Shown one piece after another: positions 38,370 to 48,692 of a stretch of 64,000 nt of DNA. The notes under the pieces were generated by a model that did no database searches, was not told where the DNA came from, and saw only the letters and a program-made list of their open reading frames with translations. The stretch comes from CAVTPD01 sp963736575 (GTDB lineage Bacteria; Bacteroidota; Bacteroidia; Cytophagales; JAAEPT01): assembly GCA_963736575.1 (NCBI GenBank), contig CAVTPD010000001.1:1302001-1366000 (forward strand), given 5' to 3'. Position 1 is the stretch's first letter; the number at the start of each line of letters is the position of its first letter. A program made the position numbers and the translations under genes.

Positions 38370-39304
38370 GCCAAGGAAGCTTAAGTACCCGAAATCTGTT
38401 AGGCATAAAAGATCTTACGGCGGCAGATATAAACCTGATTTTCGAAACGGCAGATGAATTTAAAGAAGTCATCAATCGCCCGATTAAGAAAGTACCTTCC
38501 TTGAGAGACATTACTATAGCCAATGTTTTCTTCGAAAATTCTACCCGTACCCGTATTTCTTTTGAATTGGCTGAAAAGCGACTTTCTGCCGATGTAGTGA
38601 ATTTCTCTTCATCTTCCAGTTCGGTAAAAAAAGGAGAAACGTTATTAGATACGGTAAATAATATTTTAGCCATGAAAGTAGACATGGTGGTGATGAGACA
38701 CAGCAGTGTTGGTGCGCCACATTTCCTTTCTAGGCACATAAAAGCCAATGTGATTAATGCCGGTGACGGAACGCATGAGCATCCTACGCAAGCTTTATTA
38801 GACACCTTTTCCATCCGTGAGAAATTAGGAGCGGTTGGCGGAAAGAAAGTTTGCATTTTTGGAGATATTCTTCATTCTAGAGTGGCTTTGTCTAATATTT
38901 TCGCTTTACAAAAATTAGGTGCCGAAGTAATGGTTTGCGGGCCAAATACCTTAATTCCGAAGTATATTCATGAATTAGGCGTTAAAGTTGAGTTAGACGT
39001 TAAACGTGCCCTTCAGTGGTGTGATGTGGCCAACGTACTTAGAATTCAGTTGGAAAGACAAGGCGATGAAATTGCTTTTTTTCCTTCTTTAAGAGAATAT
39101 GCTCAATACTTCGGAATAGATAAAAAACTGGTAGACAGTTTAGATAAAGAAATTGTGATTATGCACCCAGGGCCAATTAACCGTGGTGTAGAATTAAGCA
39201 GTGATCTGGCCGATTCTGATAATGCCATTATTTTAGACCAAGTAGAAAATGGGGTAGCCGTAAGAATGGCGGTGCTTTATTTACTGGCTCAAAATGCCAA
39301 TTAG
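38366..39304 (+). CDS. pyrB: Aspartate carbamoyltransferase, catalytic subunit
   Basis: The 312-residue enzyme condenses carbamoyl phosphate and aspartate in pyrimidine synthesis. The carbamoyl-phosphate motif STRTRISFE, HPTQALLD and the aspartate site HPGPINRGVE are all present. No pyrI follows, as usual for PyrB coupled to PyrR. Its start overlaps the pyrR stop. Full length and intact. Confidence 0.97.
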   Translation: MSQGSLSTRNLLGIKDLTAADINLIFETADEFKEVINRPIKKVPSLRDITIANVFFENSTRTRISFELAEKRLSADVVNFSSSSSSVKKGETLLDTVNNILAMKVDMVVMRHSSVGAPHFLSRHIKANVINAGDGTHEHPTQALLDTFSIREKLGAVGGKKVCIFGDILHSRVALSNIFALQKLGAEVMVCGPNTLIPKYIHELGVKVELDVKRALQWCDVANVLRIQLERQGDEIAFFPSLREYAQYFGIDKKLVDSLDKEIVIMHPGPINRGVELSSDLADSDNAIILDQVENGVAVRMAVLYLLAQNAN

Positions 39305-39348
39305 TCGAAACGCTTATAATACAATACCCGAAAATCCGTTGCAATTGT

Positions 39349-39356
39349 TAACTTTG
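39349..39356 (+). promoter_or_regulatory. Possible -7 element for ribBA
   Basis: TAACTTTG fits the TAnnTTTG consensus about 120 bases before the RibBA ATG. No FMN riboswitch-like structure is seen in the leader. Confidence 0.35.
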
Positions 39357-39478
39357 CAACCTCAAAGGAAGGTAATTATACAGACATTGATTATTTATAA
39401 AAAAATAGATTTTCAAATGACTGATGTTATCAAAAAGGAGAAGTGTTTCTCCGTAAATTTAAAAATAGGTTCTATTTA

Positions 39479-40678
39479 ATGAATACGATAGAAGAAGCGT
39501 TAGAAGAGATCAAGAAAGGTAACATGGTAATCGTTGTTGATGACGAAGATCGTGAAAACGAAGGGGACTTGATTTGTGCAGCAGAAACCGTAACTCCTGA
39601 GATCATCAACTTTATGGCCACCCATGCCAGAGGTTTAATCTGTGCTTCGTTAACCGAAGAAAGATGCAAGGAGCTGGAACTTGACCTAATGGTGGGTAAA
39701 AATACAGCCACGCACGAAACCTCATTTACCGTTTCGGTAGATTTAATTGGTAATGGCTGTACCACAGGTATTTCTGCTTCGGATAGATCAAAAACTGTAA
39801 AAGCTTTAGTAGACCCCAATACAAAACCAGAAGATTTAGGTAGACCGGGACATATATTTCCTTTAAAAGCGAAAAAAGGCGGGGTTCTTAGAAGAACAGG
39901 CCATACCGAAGCTACTATAGATTTAGCCCGTTTAGCAGGCTTACAACCGGCGGGTGTTTTGGTAGAAATCATGAACGAAGATGGGTCAATGGCTCGTCTA
40001 CCGGATTTAAAGATTTTTGCTGAAAAACATAATCTTAAGTTGATTTCAATTGAAGACCTTATTGCTTACCGAATGGAGCATGAAAGTCTAATTGAAAAAA
40101 GAACAAAGGTTAATATGCCTACGGACTGGGGTAATTTTAAACTTCAGGCTTACGAACAAAAAAACACAGGCGAAGTACATTTGGCTTTAATTAAAGGCGA
40201 ATGGGAGGAAGGTGAAGCGGTAATGGTACGTGTGCATTCTTCTTGTGTAACCGGTGATATTTTTGGTTCTTGCCGTTGTGATTGTGGACCGCAATTGCAC
40301 AAAGCCATGGAAATTGTAGAGAAAGAAGGAAAAGGCGTTGTTCTTTACATGAACCAAGAAGGGCGTGGTATTGGTTTGTTAAACAAACTGAAAGCGTACA
40401 AACTTCAGGAAGAAGGTTTAGACACTTTAGAAGCCAATATTAAATTAGGTTTTGAAGGAGATCAAAGAGATTACGGAGTAGGTGCTCAAATTCTTAGAGA
40501 TTTAGGAATAAAAAAGATTAGATTGATTAGCAATAACCCTAAAAAACGTATTGGTTTAATGGGCTACGGTTTAGAAATTGTAGATAATGTTTCTTTAGAA
40601 ATTGAACCCAACGAACATAACGAATACTATCTACGTACGAAACGAGATAAATTCGGGCACGATATTTTAAAAAACTAA
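39479..40678 (+). CDS. ribBA: Bifunctional 3,4-DHBP synthase / GTP cyclohydrolase II
   Basis: The 399-residue riboflavin enzyme joins RibB (residues 1-205; [31 protein letters not shown]) and RibA (from about 206; zinc-binding [43 protein letters not shown]). The ATG at 39479 is chosen because it starts right at the conserved [14 protein letters not shown]; a Met 12 codons upstream is in a poor context. Both active sites look intact. It supplies the two precursors of lumazine. Followed at once by a small secreted protein gene. Confidence 0.95.
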   Translation: MNTIEEALEEIKKGNMVIVVDDEDRENEGDLICAAETVTPEIINFMATHARGLICASLTEERCKELELDLMVGKNTATHETSFTVSVDLIGNGCTTGISASDRSKTVKALVDPNTKPEDLGRPGHIFPLKAKKGGVLRRTGHTEATIDLARLAGLQPAGVLVEIMNEDGSMARLPDLKIFAEKHNLKLISIEDLIAYRMEHESLIEKRTKVNMPTDWGNFKLQAYEQKNTGEVHLALIKGEWEEGEAVMVRVHSSCVTGDIFGSCRCDCGPQLHKAMEIVEKEGKGVVLYMNQEGRGIGLLNKLKAYKLQEEGLDTLEANIKLGFEGDQRDYGVGAQILRDLGIKKIRLISNNPKKRIGLMGYGLEIVDNVSLEIEPNEHNEYYLRTKRDKFGHDILKN

Positions 40679-40715
40679 ACGTATACGGTACTCAATCATT
40701 ATAGCATCAATTTTA

Positions 40716-41282
40716 GTGGGGATTTCTTGTTTAGCGCAAGAAATCCCTTCTGATTTTTGGCACAAAGGAAAAGTGTTCCAATGTGAAGGCGATACTATTT
40801 TCGGATTAATAAATTACGATCTCAATAGAGAATTAATTCAGTTTAAAAACGATTCTTTTTCTAGAATTTATACGGTTAAAAATATTGATGGCTTTTCTAT
40901 TGAAGATACCGTATACCATGACCACAGAGAATTTTTAGTATACGAAAGAGAAATTAGAGAAGACGTAATGGTTCGTAATTTTTTTCAGTACGAAACTATC
41001 TACAAAGAGTACGAATTGCTTTCCCGTGAAATCTTGGTTTATACTGCAAAAGGCTCAATAATTAATACCGGTTTTAGTTCAGACCACAGAGATGTGAGCT
41101 ATGCTTTTTTTCTATTTAAGGAAAAAACACTATATCCCATAGATGTAAACAAAAGAACCTTATTAGAGCTTTTTGAAGGTAAAGAAGAGGAAATATTAGA
41201 ATACATGAAAGTTAACAAAGTAAGATTGTCAAGTAGGCAAGATGTAGTTAACTTGTTTAATTATTATAACACATTACCATGA
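40716..41282 (+). CDS. Small exported protein of unknown function
   Basis: About 188 residues from a GTG at 40716. Upstream in the same frame lies the rest of a signal peptide (IRYSIIIASILVG), without an ATG before the stop at 40668, so the true start is ATA, ATT or lost by an error. The cleavage site is near SCLAQ. The mature part has HDHREFLVYEREIRED and many acidic and aromatic residues. No family is recognised. Its stop overlaps the surE ATG. Confidence 0.6.
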   Translation: MGISCLAQEIPSDFWHKGKVFQCEGDTIFGLINYDLNRELIQFKNDSFSRIYTVKNIDGFSIEDTVYHDHREFLVYEREIREDVMVRNFFQYETIYKEYELLSREILVYTAKGSIINTGFSSDHRDVSYAFFLFKEKTLYPIDVNKRTLLELFEGKEEEILEYMKVNKVRLSSRQDVVNLFNYYNTLP

Positions 41283-42052
41283 AGCGTCCATTAATATTAG
41301 TTACGAACGACGATGGTGTTACCGCCAAAGGAATTAAGAAATTAGTTGAAATAGCTAAAGAATTTGGCGAAGTAACGGTTGTTGCTCCTGATTCCCCTCA
41401 ATCTGGAAAAGGACACGCCATTACTATTGGTGAAACCTTACGGGTAGATCCAGTAGAAGTTTTTGAAGGAGTAGAAACGTATGCTTGCTCTGGTACACCT
41501 GCCGATTGTGTTAAAATGGCCAAGCATTTAATTATGCAGCACAGAAGACCGGATTTAGTGCTTTCGGGTGTTAATCACGGTAGCAATGCATCAATATCTG
41601 TATTGTATTCAGGAACGATGTCGGCAGCTATAGAAGCTGCTTTAGAAGGTATTCCGGCAATAGGTTTTAGTTTGTGCGATTACGACCATAATGCAGACAT
41701 GACACATATTGAAGAACACGCTAGAAAAATAATTTCGGAAGCCTTAAAGAATGGTATGCCCGAACATACAGCGCTTAATGTTAATTTTCCTGCCAAAAAA
41801 GAAGGGGAACCTATAAAGGGTATTCGTTTAGCTAGACAGGCCAGCGCGCGTTGGCAAGAAGCTTTTGATGAAAGATACGATCCCAACAATAGAAGATACT
41901 ACTGGTTAACAGGCGAGTTTTTAAATTTTGATAAAGCCAGTGATGCCGATATCAATTATTTAGAGGAAAATTATACTACAGTAGTGCCTTGTCAGTTCGA
42001 TTTAACAAATTATAATGCGTTAAGAAGTCTTGCAGAAAAGTGGGATTTATAA
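41279..42052 (+). CDS. surE: 5'/3'-nucleotidase SurE
   Basis: The 257-residue metal-dependent phosphatase acts on nucleoside monophosphates. The metal ligands and substrate blocks are visible: LVTNDDGVTAKGI at the start, PDSPQSGKGHAIT, and SGVNHGSNASISVLYSGTM. Usual length. It overlaps the unknown secreted gene by four bases and ends at a strong terminator. Confidence 0.96.
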   Translation: MKRPLILVTNDDGVTAKGIKKLVEIAKEFGEVTVVAPDSPQSGKGHAITIGETLRVDPVEVFEGVETYACSGTPADCVKMAKHLIMQHRRPDLVLSGVNHGSNASISVLYSGTMSAAIEAALEGIPAIGFSLCDYDHNADMTHIEEHARKIISEALKNGMPEHTALNVNFPAKKEGEPIKGIRLARQASARWQEAFDERYDPNNRRYYWLTGEFLNFDKASDADINYLEENYTTVVPCQFDLTNYNALRSLAEKWDL

Positions 42053-42087
42053 AAGAAGTTGTCTTCTGTGATAAGATTCTGTTGATT

Positions 42088-42125
42088 AAAAAGTGAGTTG
42101 ATATTTCTATTGACTCACTTTTTTG
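42088..42125 (+). terminator. Intrinsic terminator after surE
   Basis: AAAAAGTGAGT (42088-42098) pairs with ACTCACTTTTT (42113-42123), with inner pairing TTGATA/TATTGA, followed by T-rich sequence. Confidence 0.85.
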
Positions 42126-42318
42126 TGTTTATAAAGCTGTTTAATTTGTAAGAGAATATATTTTTTATAAAAATAGTTTGTCCTTAAATATCTTATATTC
42201 AACGTTTTTTTAATATTCTTTACTAAGATTGTAGAATAAAATCAACACTTTTTCAAAATTAGGAACAAGCTTTGCAATCCGATATATTAATTGTTTTTAT
42301 ACTATAACATTTTAGCAG

Positions 42319-43845
42319 ATGATTAAGTTTTTTAACCGACAAAAAGTAAGCGTTCGAGTAATTTTAGCGTTTTTCTGGATATTCGTTTTGTACTTGATAA
42401 ACTCCATTTTTGGTGTAGTTAGTATAAACAGTTCTAAAAAGAATATTGATAGTATATATGAAAACCGATTAAAAGGGATCTCTCTTTTGTTAGAAGCCGA
42501 TAGAGATAGTTATCAATCTAAAATAGCCATTAGTGAATGTATAACTGTATTGTTTATTCAAAATGGGGATGGTATAGCAGAAGAGAAATTTAACGAAGTG
42601 AATGAAAATCTGGTTCAAGTAAAAACGAGATTTGATAAATTCCGTGCTATTCATTTTTCTATAAACGGAAGAAATGTAAAGCAATTTCAGGTTTTTGATG
42701 AACATTATAAAAAATGGAGCCATCTAACAGATCAATTAGTTGATTTAATTAAATCACGTCATTTTGAAGAAGCTATGATGCTTTATGATGGTGACTATAA
42801 TGTGAGTTTTAAACATGTTCGTAACTCTATGGATGAGTTAACAGCAATTACGTATGATTACGCAGAGCTAGAATATAGAGCTTCATTAGCGTCTATTGAA
42901 CAATCAAAATTGGCTGTATGGATCATCTCCATTGTGATTATTACATATATTATTTTAGCTACAGTTGTTCTAAGGAAAAGTATTATTGATCAGTTAGGGT
43001 GTGAGCCTACTGAGATTAAAGCAATTGCAGATGCATTATCTAAAGGCGATTTAACCATTCAGTTTAATAAAACAGAAAGTAAAGGTGTTTACGGGAGCAT
43101 AAAAACTATGGTAGGGCGTTTACAAGGTATTGTTCGTGAAATTATTAATGCCTCCAGTGAGCTAACGGTTACGGCTAATGAGTTGTCCAGTGGTTCTCAA
43201 CAAATGTCAGACGGAGCTAGTGAACAAGCGGCTTCTGTAGAAGAAATTAGTTCATCTGTTGAGCAAATGTCGGCCAATATTCAGCAGAATACAGATAATG
43301 CTAAGGTTACGGAAAAAACCGCTTTAATTGCTGCAGATGAAGTAGCGAAAGGTAATTCTACTGTTCAGCAAACTAAAGAATCTATGTTTATAGTAGCTGA
43401 AAAGATTAAAATCATTAGTGAAATAGCAAGGCAAACTAATATTTTGGCATTAAATGCTGCCGTAGAAGCCGCTAGAGCAGGAGCACAGGGTAGAGGGTTT
43501 GCTGTAGTTGCTGCTGAAGTAAGAAAACTTTCAGAAAGAAGTAATGCCGCAGCGGATGAGATTGTTGAATTAACGGAAAATAGTACTCAGAAAGCCAATT
43601 TATCTGGGCAGATTTTAGAAATGATTGTTCCTCAGATCAAACAAACGGCACAATTAGTACAAGAGATTGCGGTAAGCTCTGGTGAACAAAGTAGTGGGGC
43701 TATGCAGATAAATGCAGCCATTCAGAATTTAAATCAAGTAGTTCAATACAACGCGTCAACTGCTGAAGAAATAGCAGCAGCAGCGGAAGAGTTGTCTTCT
43801 AAAGCATTAGACCTAAGAAATCAGGCTAATTTCTTTAAGGTATAA
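42319..43845 (+). CDS. Methyl-accepting chemotaxis protein (4HB-type sensor)
   Basis: The 508-residue receptor has TM1 (about 14-36), a helical periplasmic domain of the 4HB/MCP type, TM2 (about 195-217), a HAMP domain ([18 protein letters not shown]) and the MA signalling domain with the CheW-binding tip [20 protein letters not shown]. There is no C-terminal pentapeptide tether for CheR. No che genes are near it. Its hairpin tip resembles, in a stricter form, the N-termini of two small proteins at 56.5-57.6 kb. It ends in a clear terminator. Confidence 0.93.
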   Translation: MIKFFNRQKVSVRVILAFFWIFVLYLINSIFGVVSINSSKKNIDSIYENRLKGISLLLEADRDSYQSKIAISECITVLFIQNGDGIAEEKFNEVNENLVQVKTRFDKFRAIHFSINGRNVKQFQVFDEHYKKWSHLTDQLVDLIKSRHFEEAMMLYDGDYNVSFKHVRNSMDELTAITYDYAELEYRASLASIEQSKLAVWIISIVIITYIILATVVLRKSIIDQLGCEPTEIKAIADALSKGDLTIQFNKTESKGVYGSIKTMVGRLQGIVREIINASSELTVTANELSSGSQQMSDGASEQAASVEEISSSVEQMSANIQQNTDNAKVTEKTALIAADEVAKGNSTVQQTKESMFIVAEKIKIISEIARQTNILALNAAVEAARAGAQGRGFAVVAAEVRKLSERSNAAADEIVELTENSTQKANLSGQILEMIVPQIKQTAQLVQEIAVSSGEQSSGAMQINAAIQNLNQVVQYNASTAEEIAAAAEELSSKALDLRNQANFFKV

Positions 43846-43873
43846 AACAAGTAGTAATTTGTTGAAAAAGTGG

Positions 43874-43900
43874 AAAGTCCGGTGTGAGCCGGACTTTTTT
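43874..43900 (+). terminator. Intrinsic terminator after the MCP gene
   Basis: AAAGTCCGG (43874-43882) pairs with CCGGACTTT (43889-43897) around TGTGAG, then T-rich sequence. Confidence 0.9.
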
Positions 43901-43902
43901 AT

Positions 43903-44523
43903 TTATGCTGGTATAGGCAAAGGGTCATTATCGTTATCTGGTGGAGTATAATTCCCTTCTAATTTTTCGTAATAAACTTTATTTAAAACGTATTCAATAG
44001 CATTCATAACCGCTTCTTTAATCGGGAATAATTCAGAAGAAATAGAGGGTTCTATCTGATTTAAGCTATTGTAAAATGTATACGTAACGGGTAAATCATT
44101 TTCTTTGTAAAAAGCTTCAGCTGAAGCTACTTTTTCAGGCTGTTCGGCTTTAATTTCTTTGCAAGTAATTAGTTTTTTTTCACCGCTTTTCACTCGCATG
44201 GCACCAGAACCAAATAATCTACAAATAAGTCCTCTGTTGGTATAGTTACTACATGATCCTAATAAACTAGGTTTATAGACGGGACATAAATCAGAGGTGG
44301 AATTAGTTAATTCTTCTAAAAAATCCTCTGCAATACCATCTTCGTTTAATTGCCAAGCTAAAGGCAGAAACTCAATGGTATACGCCTCTATTTTAGGATT
44401 ATGGCAACAACGGCCACAACCTGCTAAGCAAGAAACCCCAGAATGTTGTTGAACTTCTTTAATAAGGTCATCAGCCTCGCTGAAAACCTTTTGTACTTCA
44501 ATTACTTTATCTCTTAAATTCAT
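43903..44523 (-). CDS. YkgJ-family cysteine-cluster protein
   Basis: A 206-residue protein with a Cys-rich N-terminal motif CLAGCGRCCHNP (about residues 31-42), the YkgJ/UPF0153 Fe-S or zinc-binding signature, and further Cys in DLCPVY, LGSCSNY and LICRLFG. It is soluble. The family's biochemical role is not established; a metal-cluster binding function is usual. It has its own transcription unit facing the MCP gene. Confidence 0.85.
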   Translation of the reverse strand: MNLRDKVIEVQKVFSEADDLIKEVQQHSGVSCLAGCGRCCHNPKIEAYTIEFLPLAWQLNEDGIAEDFLEELTNSTSDLCPVYKPSLLGSCSNYTNRGLICRLFGSGAMRVKSGEKKLITCKEIKAEQPEKVASAEAFYKENDLPVTYTFYNSLNQIEPSISSELFPIKEAVMNAIEYVLNKVYYEKLEGNYTPPDNDNDPLPIPA

Positions 44524-44712
44524 CGGCGAAACAGCCTATCTAACTTCGCTATCTCGTATCAAATCTACGTGAAAAAACGATCTTAAAACTATTTAATTTT
44601 TTCATGCTAAAAAATAGCATTTAGTTAGAATTTTATGGTTTATAAATAATAGACGAGTTATTTGAAAAACCAGTAGTGTTTTCAGTTTTGTAATAATTGA
44701 TAGCACAAGCTA

Positions 44713-44757
44713 GATAAAAATAAAAATAGCATGTAACCTTTTTAAAGGCTACATGCT
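44713..44757 (-). terminator. Intrinsic terminator of the T9SS dehydrogenase gene
   Basis: AGCATGTAACCTTT (44728-44741) pairs with AAAGGCTACATGCT (44744-44757) with one mismatch; reading leftward it is followed by TATTTTTATTTTT. Confidence 0.85.
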
Positions 44758-44769
44758 TTGCTTATAACA

Positions 44770-47446
44770 TTATGGCAATTTGGAAACTTGTAAAGTTTCC
44801 GTATTACTATTTGATGTTAATTGAATAATATAATTACCTGCCGGTAAATGGTTTAGATTATCAATTGATGAATTGTGATTTTGAATGTTGTCTTCTTTTA
44901 CTAATTGACCAATATCATTGAATATTCTTACTTTAATTTGACCATTATGTTGGTCGGAAAAATCAATAAATAACTCATCTTCAAATGGGTTGGGGTAAAG
45001 TGAAATGTTACCACCTATTTTTTCTTCAAAAGAAGAAATGCCTACTTCAATCTTTTTTTCTTCTGTGTAAAGGTTTTCTTGAGGAATAATTTCTTTATCT
45101 ATATTTTTTGATTGCCAATAAAAATACACTTGAGATCCCCACTGTTCTTCAAAATATTCTAGACGTACTTTATGAAATGTGTTCTCTTCCAGATAAATTT
45201 CATGTGAAAACTCTGTTGCACCATGTGGAGTCCAGTCTTCTATTACTTTTTCATCATCTATCCATAAATTAATTCCATCATCAGAAACAACACTTAAGGT
45301 ATAATTTCCGGAAGAATATGGTTTTATATATCCCGTCCATCTAACGTAATAATAATCCAAAGGAAAGTTTTCAAAAGGAGGCACTTCAGACCAATCAAAA
45401 TCTATTGTTTCATCAATCCTTTCAATTGCATATTGATTTTCGTTAAAATCATTTTCATTAAGGTAATAATTGCCTAATAGACCGTCCCCTTTAAGTCGAT
45501 ATGTTTTATCAAAATTTATTTTAATTGTAGTTTCTTCCGCAGGAGTTTCTTTATATAGTAGTTTTTCTTCTTCTCCACTACTCCATGATTCAAACACAAA
45601 AGAAGAATCGGTATACTTTATGATATTAGGGACTTCTAATGACCTAATCAATCCAGGAATTGAATAATAGGTATAAGGCAAGAATTCTTTTTTTCCGTCA
45701 TGCCAAATGTACGCATTCTCTAAATCATCAGTAATAATTTGTATTTCTACTATTTCTGGATGAATGTCTTTAAAAACAGTTTGAGATAAACCTTCTTCAT
45801 CCTCTACTGTCAAATAAAGTCTATACCATACATTAGTATCTGTTTCACCAATTTTAGGAATTTCAAATGTTCCTGTTTTTATCCCTGAAACGGGATCCAT
45901 AGCAGGGTGTATATGCAAATCGTGATGAAAGTCGATGTGCCATGTGAAATTTTCAGCTGGAATATCACCATCTTCATTATCCGTGGCAGATCCTGAAAAA
46001 GTGAGTAATGATCCGCATGTATATAAATAATCTGTAGAAGGCGTTAGTATTTCTGGAATTGGTCTTGTATTATCTGTGACATTTAAAATTGCGTATTAGA
46101 AGTGGCTACTCCCTCATTATTAGATACCTTACAGTAAATAAGGGCTTGATCTAAATCTAAAGAGGGTTGAGGTATTGCTAGAGCTACTTTTATTGTTGTT
46201 TTCTACCAAGTCGTCATTAATGAACCATTCATAGGTCAAGGATCATCACCTGAGGAAATCACATTAAAGTATGCCGTTTCCTCCAAAGTTACCGATTGAT
46301 CTTTTGGGTCTAAAGCAATGTAAGGTGCCCCGGTCCCGTGTATTGTATTTTCCACAAAGTACCATTCTTGGTGCCTGTGTTGTCACCAACAGATCCACTT
46401 CCCACTTCTCTTTGCATATAATATAAATCACCGGAAGAATTATAGGTGGTATATATAGCCTGTTAAGATCAGTAGCTATAGTATCCGTAACAACACGCGT
46501 ATTTGGGTCAAAAATGTTTAATGTACCCTCACAATAGTCTGCAAATAGTATTTGTTATGGTATTCATCAGGGAAGAGGTATAAATCTGGTGTATAAAAAG
46601 AAGCCCCAACTATGGCACAACCTTTTGAATGATCATAAGCGTATACGGGGTCCTGGTAGTTTGTCGGGACATTTGACATTTCCTGCAAAACCCTCTACAA
46701 TTGGCCAACCATAGTTTTTACCTGCTTTAACTTCATTAATTTCTTCAAAATTATACCGCCAACATCATTGATGTATAAAAGATCCTCATAGCAGTTATGG
46801 CAATTGTATAAGGATTTCTTAAACCATAACAATAGATGGCTTTGTTTTTATCTTGTAAAATTTCAAAGAACGGATTATTATCAGGTATGCTACCGTCTTT
46901 ATTTATTCGTATGATTTTTCCGAGTGTGTTGATAAGTCTTGTGAGTTATTTGCATTTCCTCCATCACCGGTACCTATGTAAAGATAACCGTTGTTGTCGA
47001 AGAGTCATACCACCACCATTGTGTACGCCAGAGCCTGAAACTTGATCCATTTCAAAAAGAATTTTTTCACTGTTGGGTAGTGCAGTGTTACCGTTGGCGG
47101 TGAAACGGCCAACACGATTTCTTCTTTCTTCTTTTAGGGTGTAATAACATAAATGTATCCATTTTGATCAAAATCCGGATCTAATATTATTCCGTTAACA
47201 CCTCTCTCATTGTAATCGTCAACCTCCATTTCCAAAAAAGGTGTTTCCAAAAGAATGTCTTGTTCAACTATTAAAATTTTACCGTTTTTTCAGCTATGAA
47301 CACTCTACCGTCCGGCGCAATATCCATTGCAGTTGGATTTAGATTTTTCAGCTATTAAATTTTCAACAAAACCAGGTTTTAGATCTTGCAGAGTTGCCCA
47401 AAACTAAGGTTAATAGTAGCGGTAGAATCTTGTGTTTGAAGTTCAT
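44770..47446 (-). pseudogene. Secreted PQQ-type sugar dehydrogenase with PA14 and T9SS C-terminal domain, many frameshifts
   Basis: The C-terminal 382 residues (44770-45918) are one clean frame with a PA14 domain (YYVRWTGYIKPYSSGNYTLSV, DDGINLWIDDEKVIEDW) and a type IX secretion sorting domain (SLYPNPFEDELFI...LPAGNYIIQL). Upstream, pieces of a soluble glucose/sorbosone dehydrogenase follow in order in changing frames: signal MNFKHKILPLLLTLVLG at 47446, AMDIAPDGRVFIAE, GVNGIILDPDFDQNGYIYV, KIIRINKDGSIPDNNPF and GLRNPYTIAI. At least ten indels occur within 1.5 kb. Probably one secreted enzyme with consensus errors. Confidence 0.7.
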
Positions 47447-47534
47447 TGTTTATGTTTTTTCAACCATCAAAAGTAGGTAAATGAAGAATATTTAAAAATG
47501 ACAATTAATTGAAGTTGTTATATGTGGTGTTGTT

Positions 47535-47847
47535 TTAATCCTCAATCTCAAACAGAGCGGTTTCTAATTCAGCTTTAGCATGTTTATCTCCTTGTTCTTG
47601 TGCTAACTCAATGCCTTTTTTGTAGATGGCAATGGCCTCCTCAAAATTGTTGAATTCTTCTTTTAATTTCCCCGCATGATAGTAGGTAGGTAGGTACTTA
47701 GGGAATTCAGTAAAAGTTTTTTAAAATAGTTTTTAGCCTCTTTTTTGTCCAAATTGTTGTATTCCAGAGCAATGCCGTATAATTAAGAAAGGATCATCTA
47801 GGAGTTTCCCTTAAAAATTCTTGTAGTTTTTCTAATCTGTTGTTCAT
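47535..47847 (-). pseudogene. Small TPR protein, frameshifted
   Basis: The minus strand reads MNNRLEKLQEFL at 47847, then YNNLDKKEAKNYFKK, LPTYYHAGKLKEEFNNFEEA and AIYKKGIELAQEQGDKHAK to a stop at 47535, with at least two frame changes near 47720 and 47790. This is a TPR protein of about 100 residues of the kind common in Bacteroidota. Since both this gene and its neighbours are broken by single bases, consensus errors are likely. Confidence 0.6.
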
Positions 47848-47901
47848 TTGGAATATTTTTTGAAGCTATTGATTTAGTATGCAATAAATACTATATTATA
47901 G

Positions 47902-47926
47902 TAACTTTTAAGCTAAAACAAGGAGG
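47902..47926 (+). promoter_or_regulatory. Promoter-like element and strong Shine-Dalgarno before etfB
   Basis: TAACTTTT (47902-47909) resembles the -7 consensus. AAGGAGG at 47920-47926 is a full Shine-Dalgarno with four bases to the ATG, which is unusual in this phylum. Confidence 0.45.
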
Positions 47927-47930
47927 AAAC

Positions 47931-48672
47931 ATGAAAATATTAGTTTGTATTACACACGTTCCGGATACCACTGCAAAGATATCCTTTACTGACGGAGATA
48001 AACAATTTAATAAAGCGGGAGTTCAGTTTATAATTGGTCCTTATGACGATTATGCATTGGCCCGTTCTGTAGAATTAAGAGATGCTAAAGGGGAGGGTGA
48101 AATTACGGTGCTTCATGTAGGAACAAACGAAGCAGAACCTACTATACGAAAAGCTTTAGCCATTGGTGCAGATAAAGCTGTAAGAATAAATGCAGAGGCT
48201 ACAGATTCTTATTTTGTGGCGGAACAAATAGCGTCTTTCGCTAAAGAGAATTCTTTTGATCTAATAATGATGGGTAGAGAATCCATTGATTATAATGGTG
48301 GTTTAGTTCACAATATGGTAGGGGAAATGTTAGGAATGACATCTGTTACACCTGTCATGAAATTAGACATTGATGGGACAAAAGCCACAATGGAAAAAGA
48401 GATAGAAGGTGGTAAACAAAAAGTAGAAGCTCAACTACCATTAGTTTTAGGTTGTCAGGAGCCAATAGCAGAGTGGAAGATATCCGAACATGCGAGGTAT
48501 TATGTCTGCCAGAACAAAACCTTTAGAGGTAAAAGAACCTTACGCTAATGATAAGCTTACTGAAGTCGAAAACTTTGAATTGCCAGCTCCAAAAGGGGAT
48601 TGTAAAATGATTCCGGCTGATGATGTAGCGCAATTAGTTGATTTGTTGAGAAACGAAGCTAAAGTACTTTAA
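47931..48672 (+). CDS. etfB: Electron transfer flavoprotein beta subunit, one frameshift
   Basis: The first 185 residues match EtfB (CITHVPDTTAKISF, LAIGADKAVRI, DLIMMGRESIDYNGG). An extra T near 48483 breaks the frame; without it the protein continues IPNMRGIMSARTKPLEV to DDVAQLVDLLRNEAKVL and a stop at 48672, giving about 247 residues. It pairs with EtfA just downstream to shuttle electrons from acyl-CoA dehydrogenases. The high quality of the rest suggests a sequencing error. It has an unusually strong ribosome-binding site. Confidence 0.88.
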
Positions 48673-48692
48673 ACCTTAAAATTGAAATTATT

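Noticed and set aside
39305..39478. FMN riboswitch in front of ribBA
   Set aside because: None of the conserved FMN riboswitch boxes or closing helices is present in the leader.
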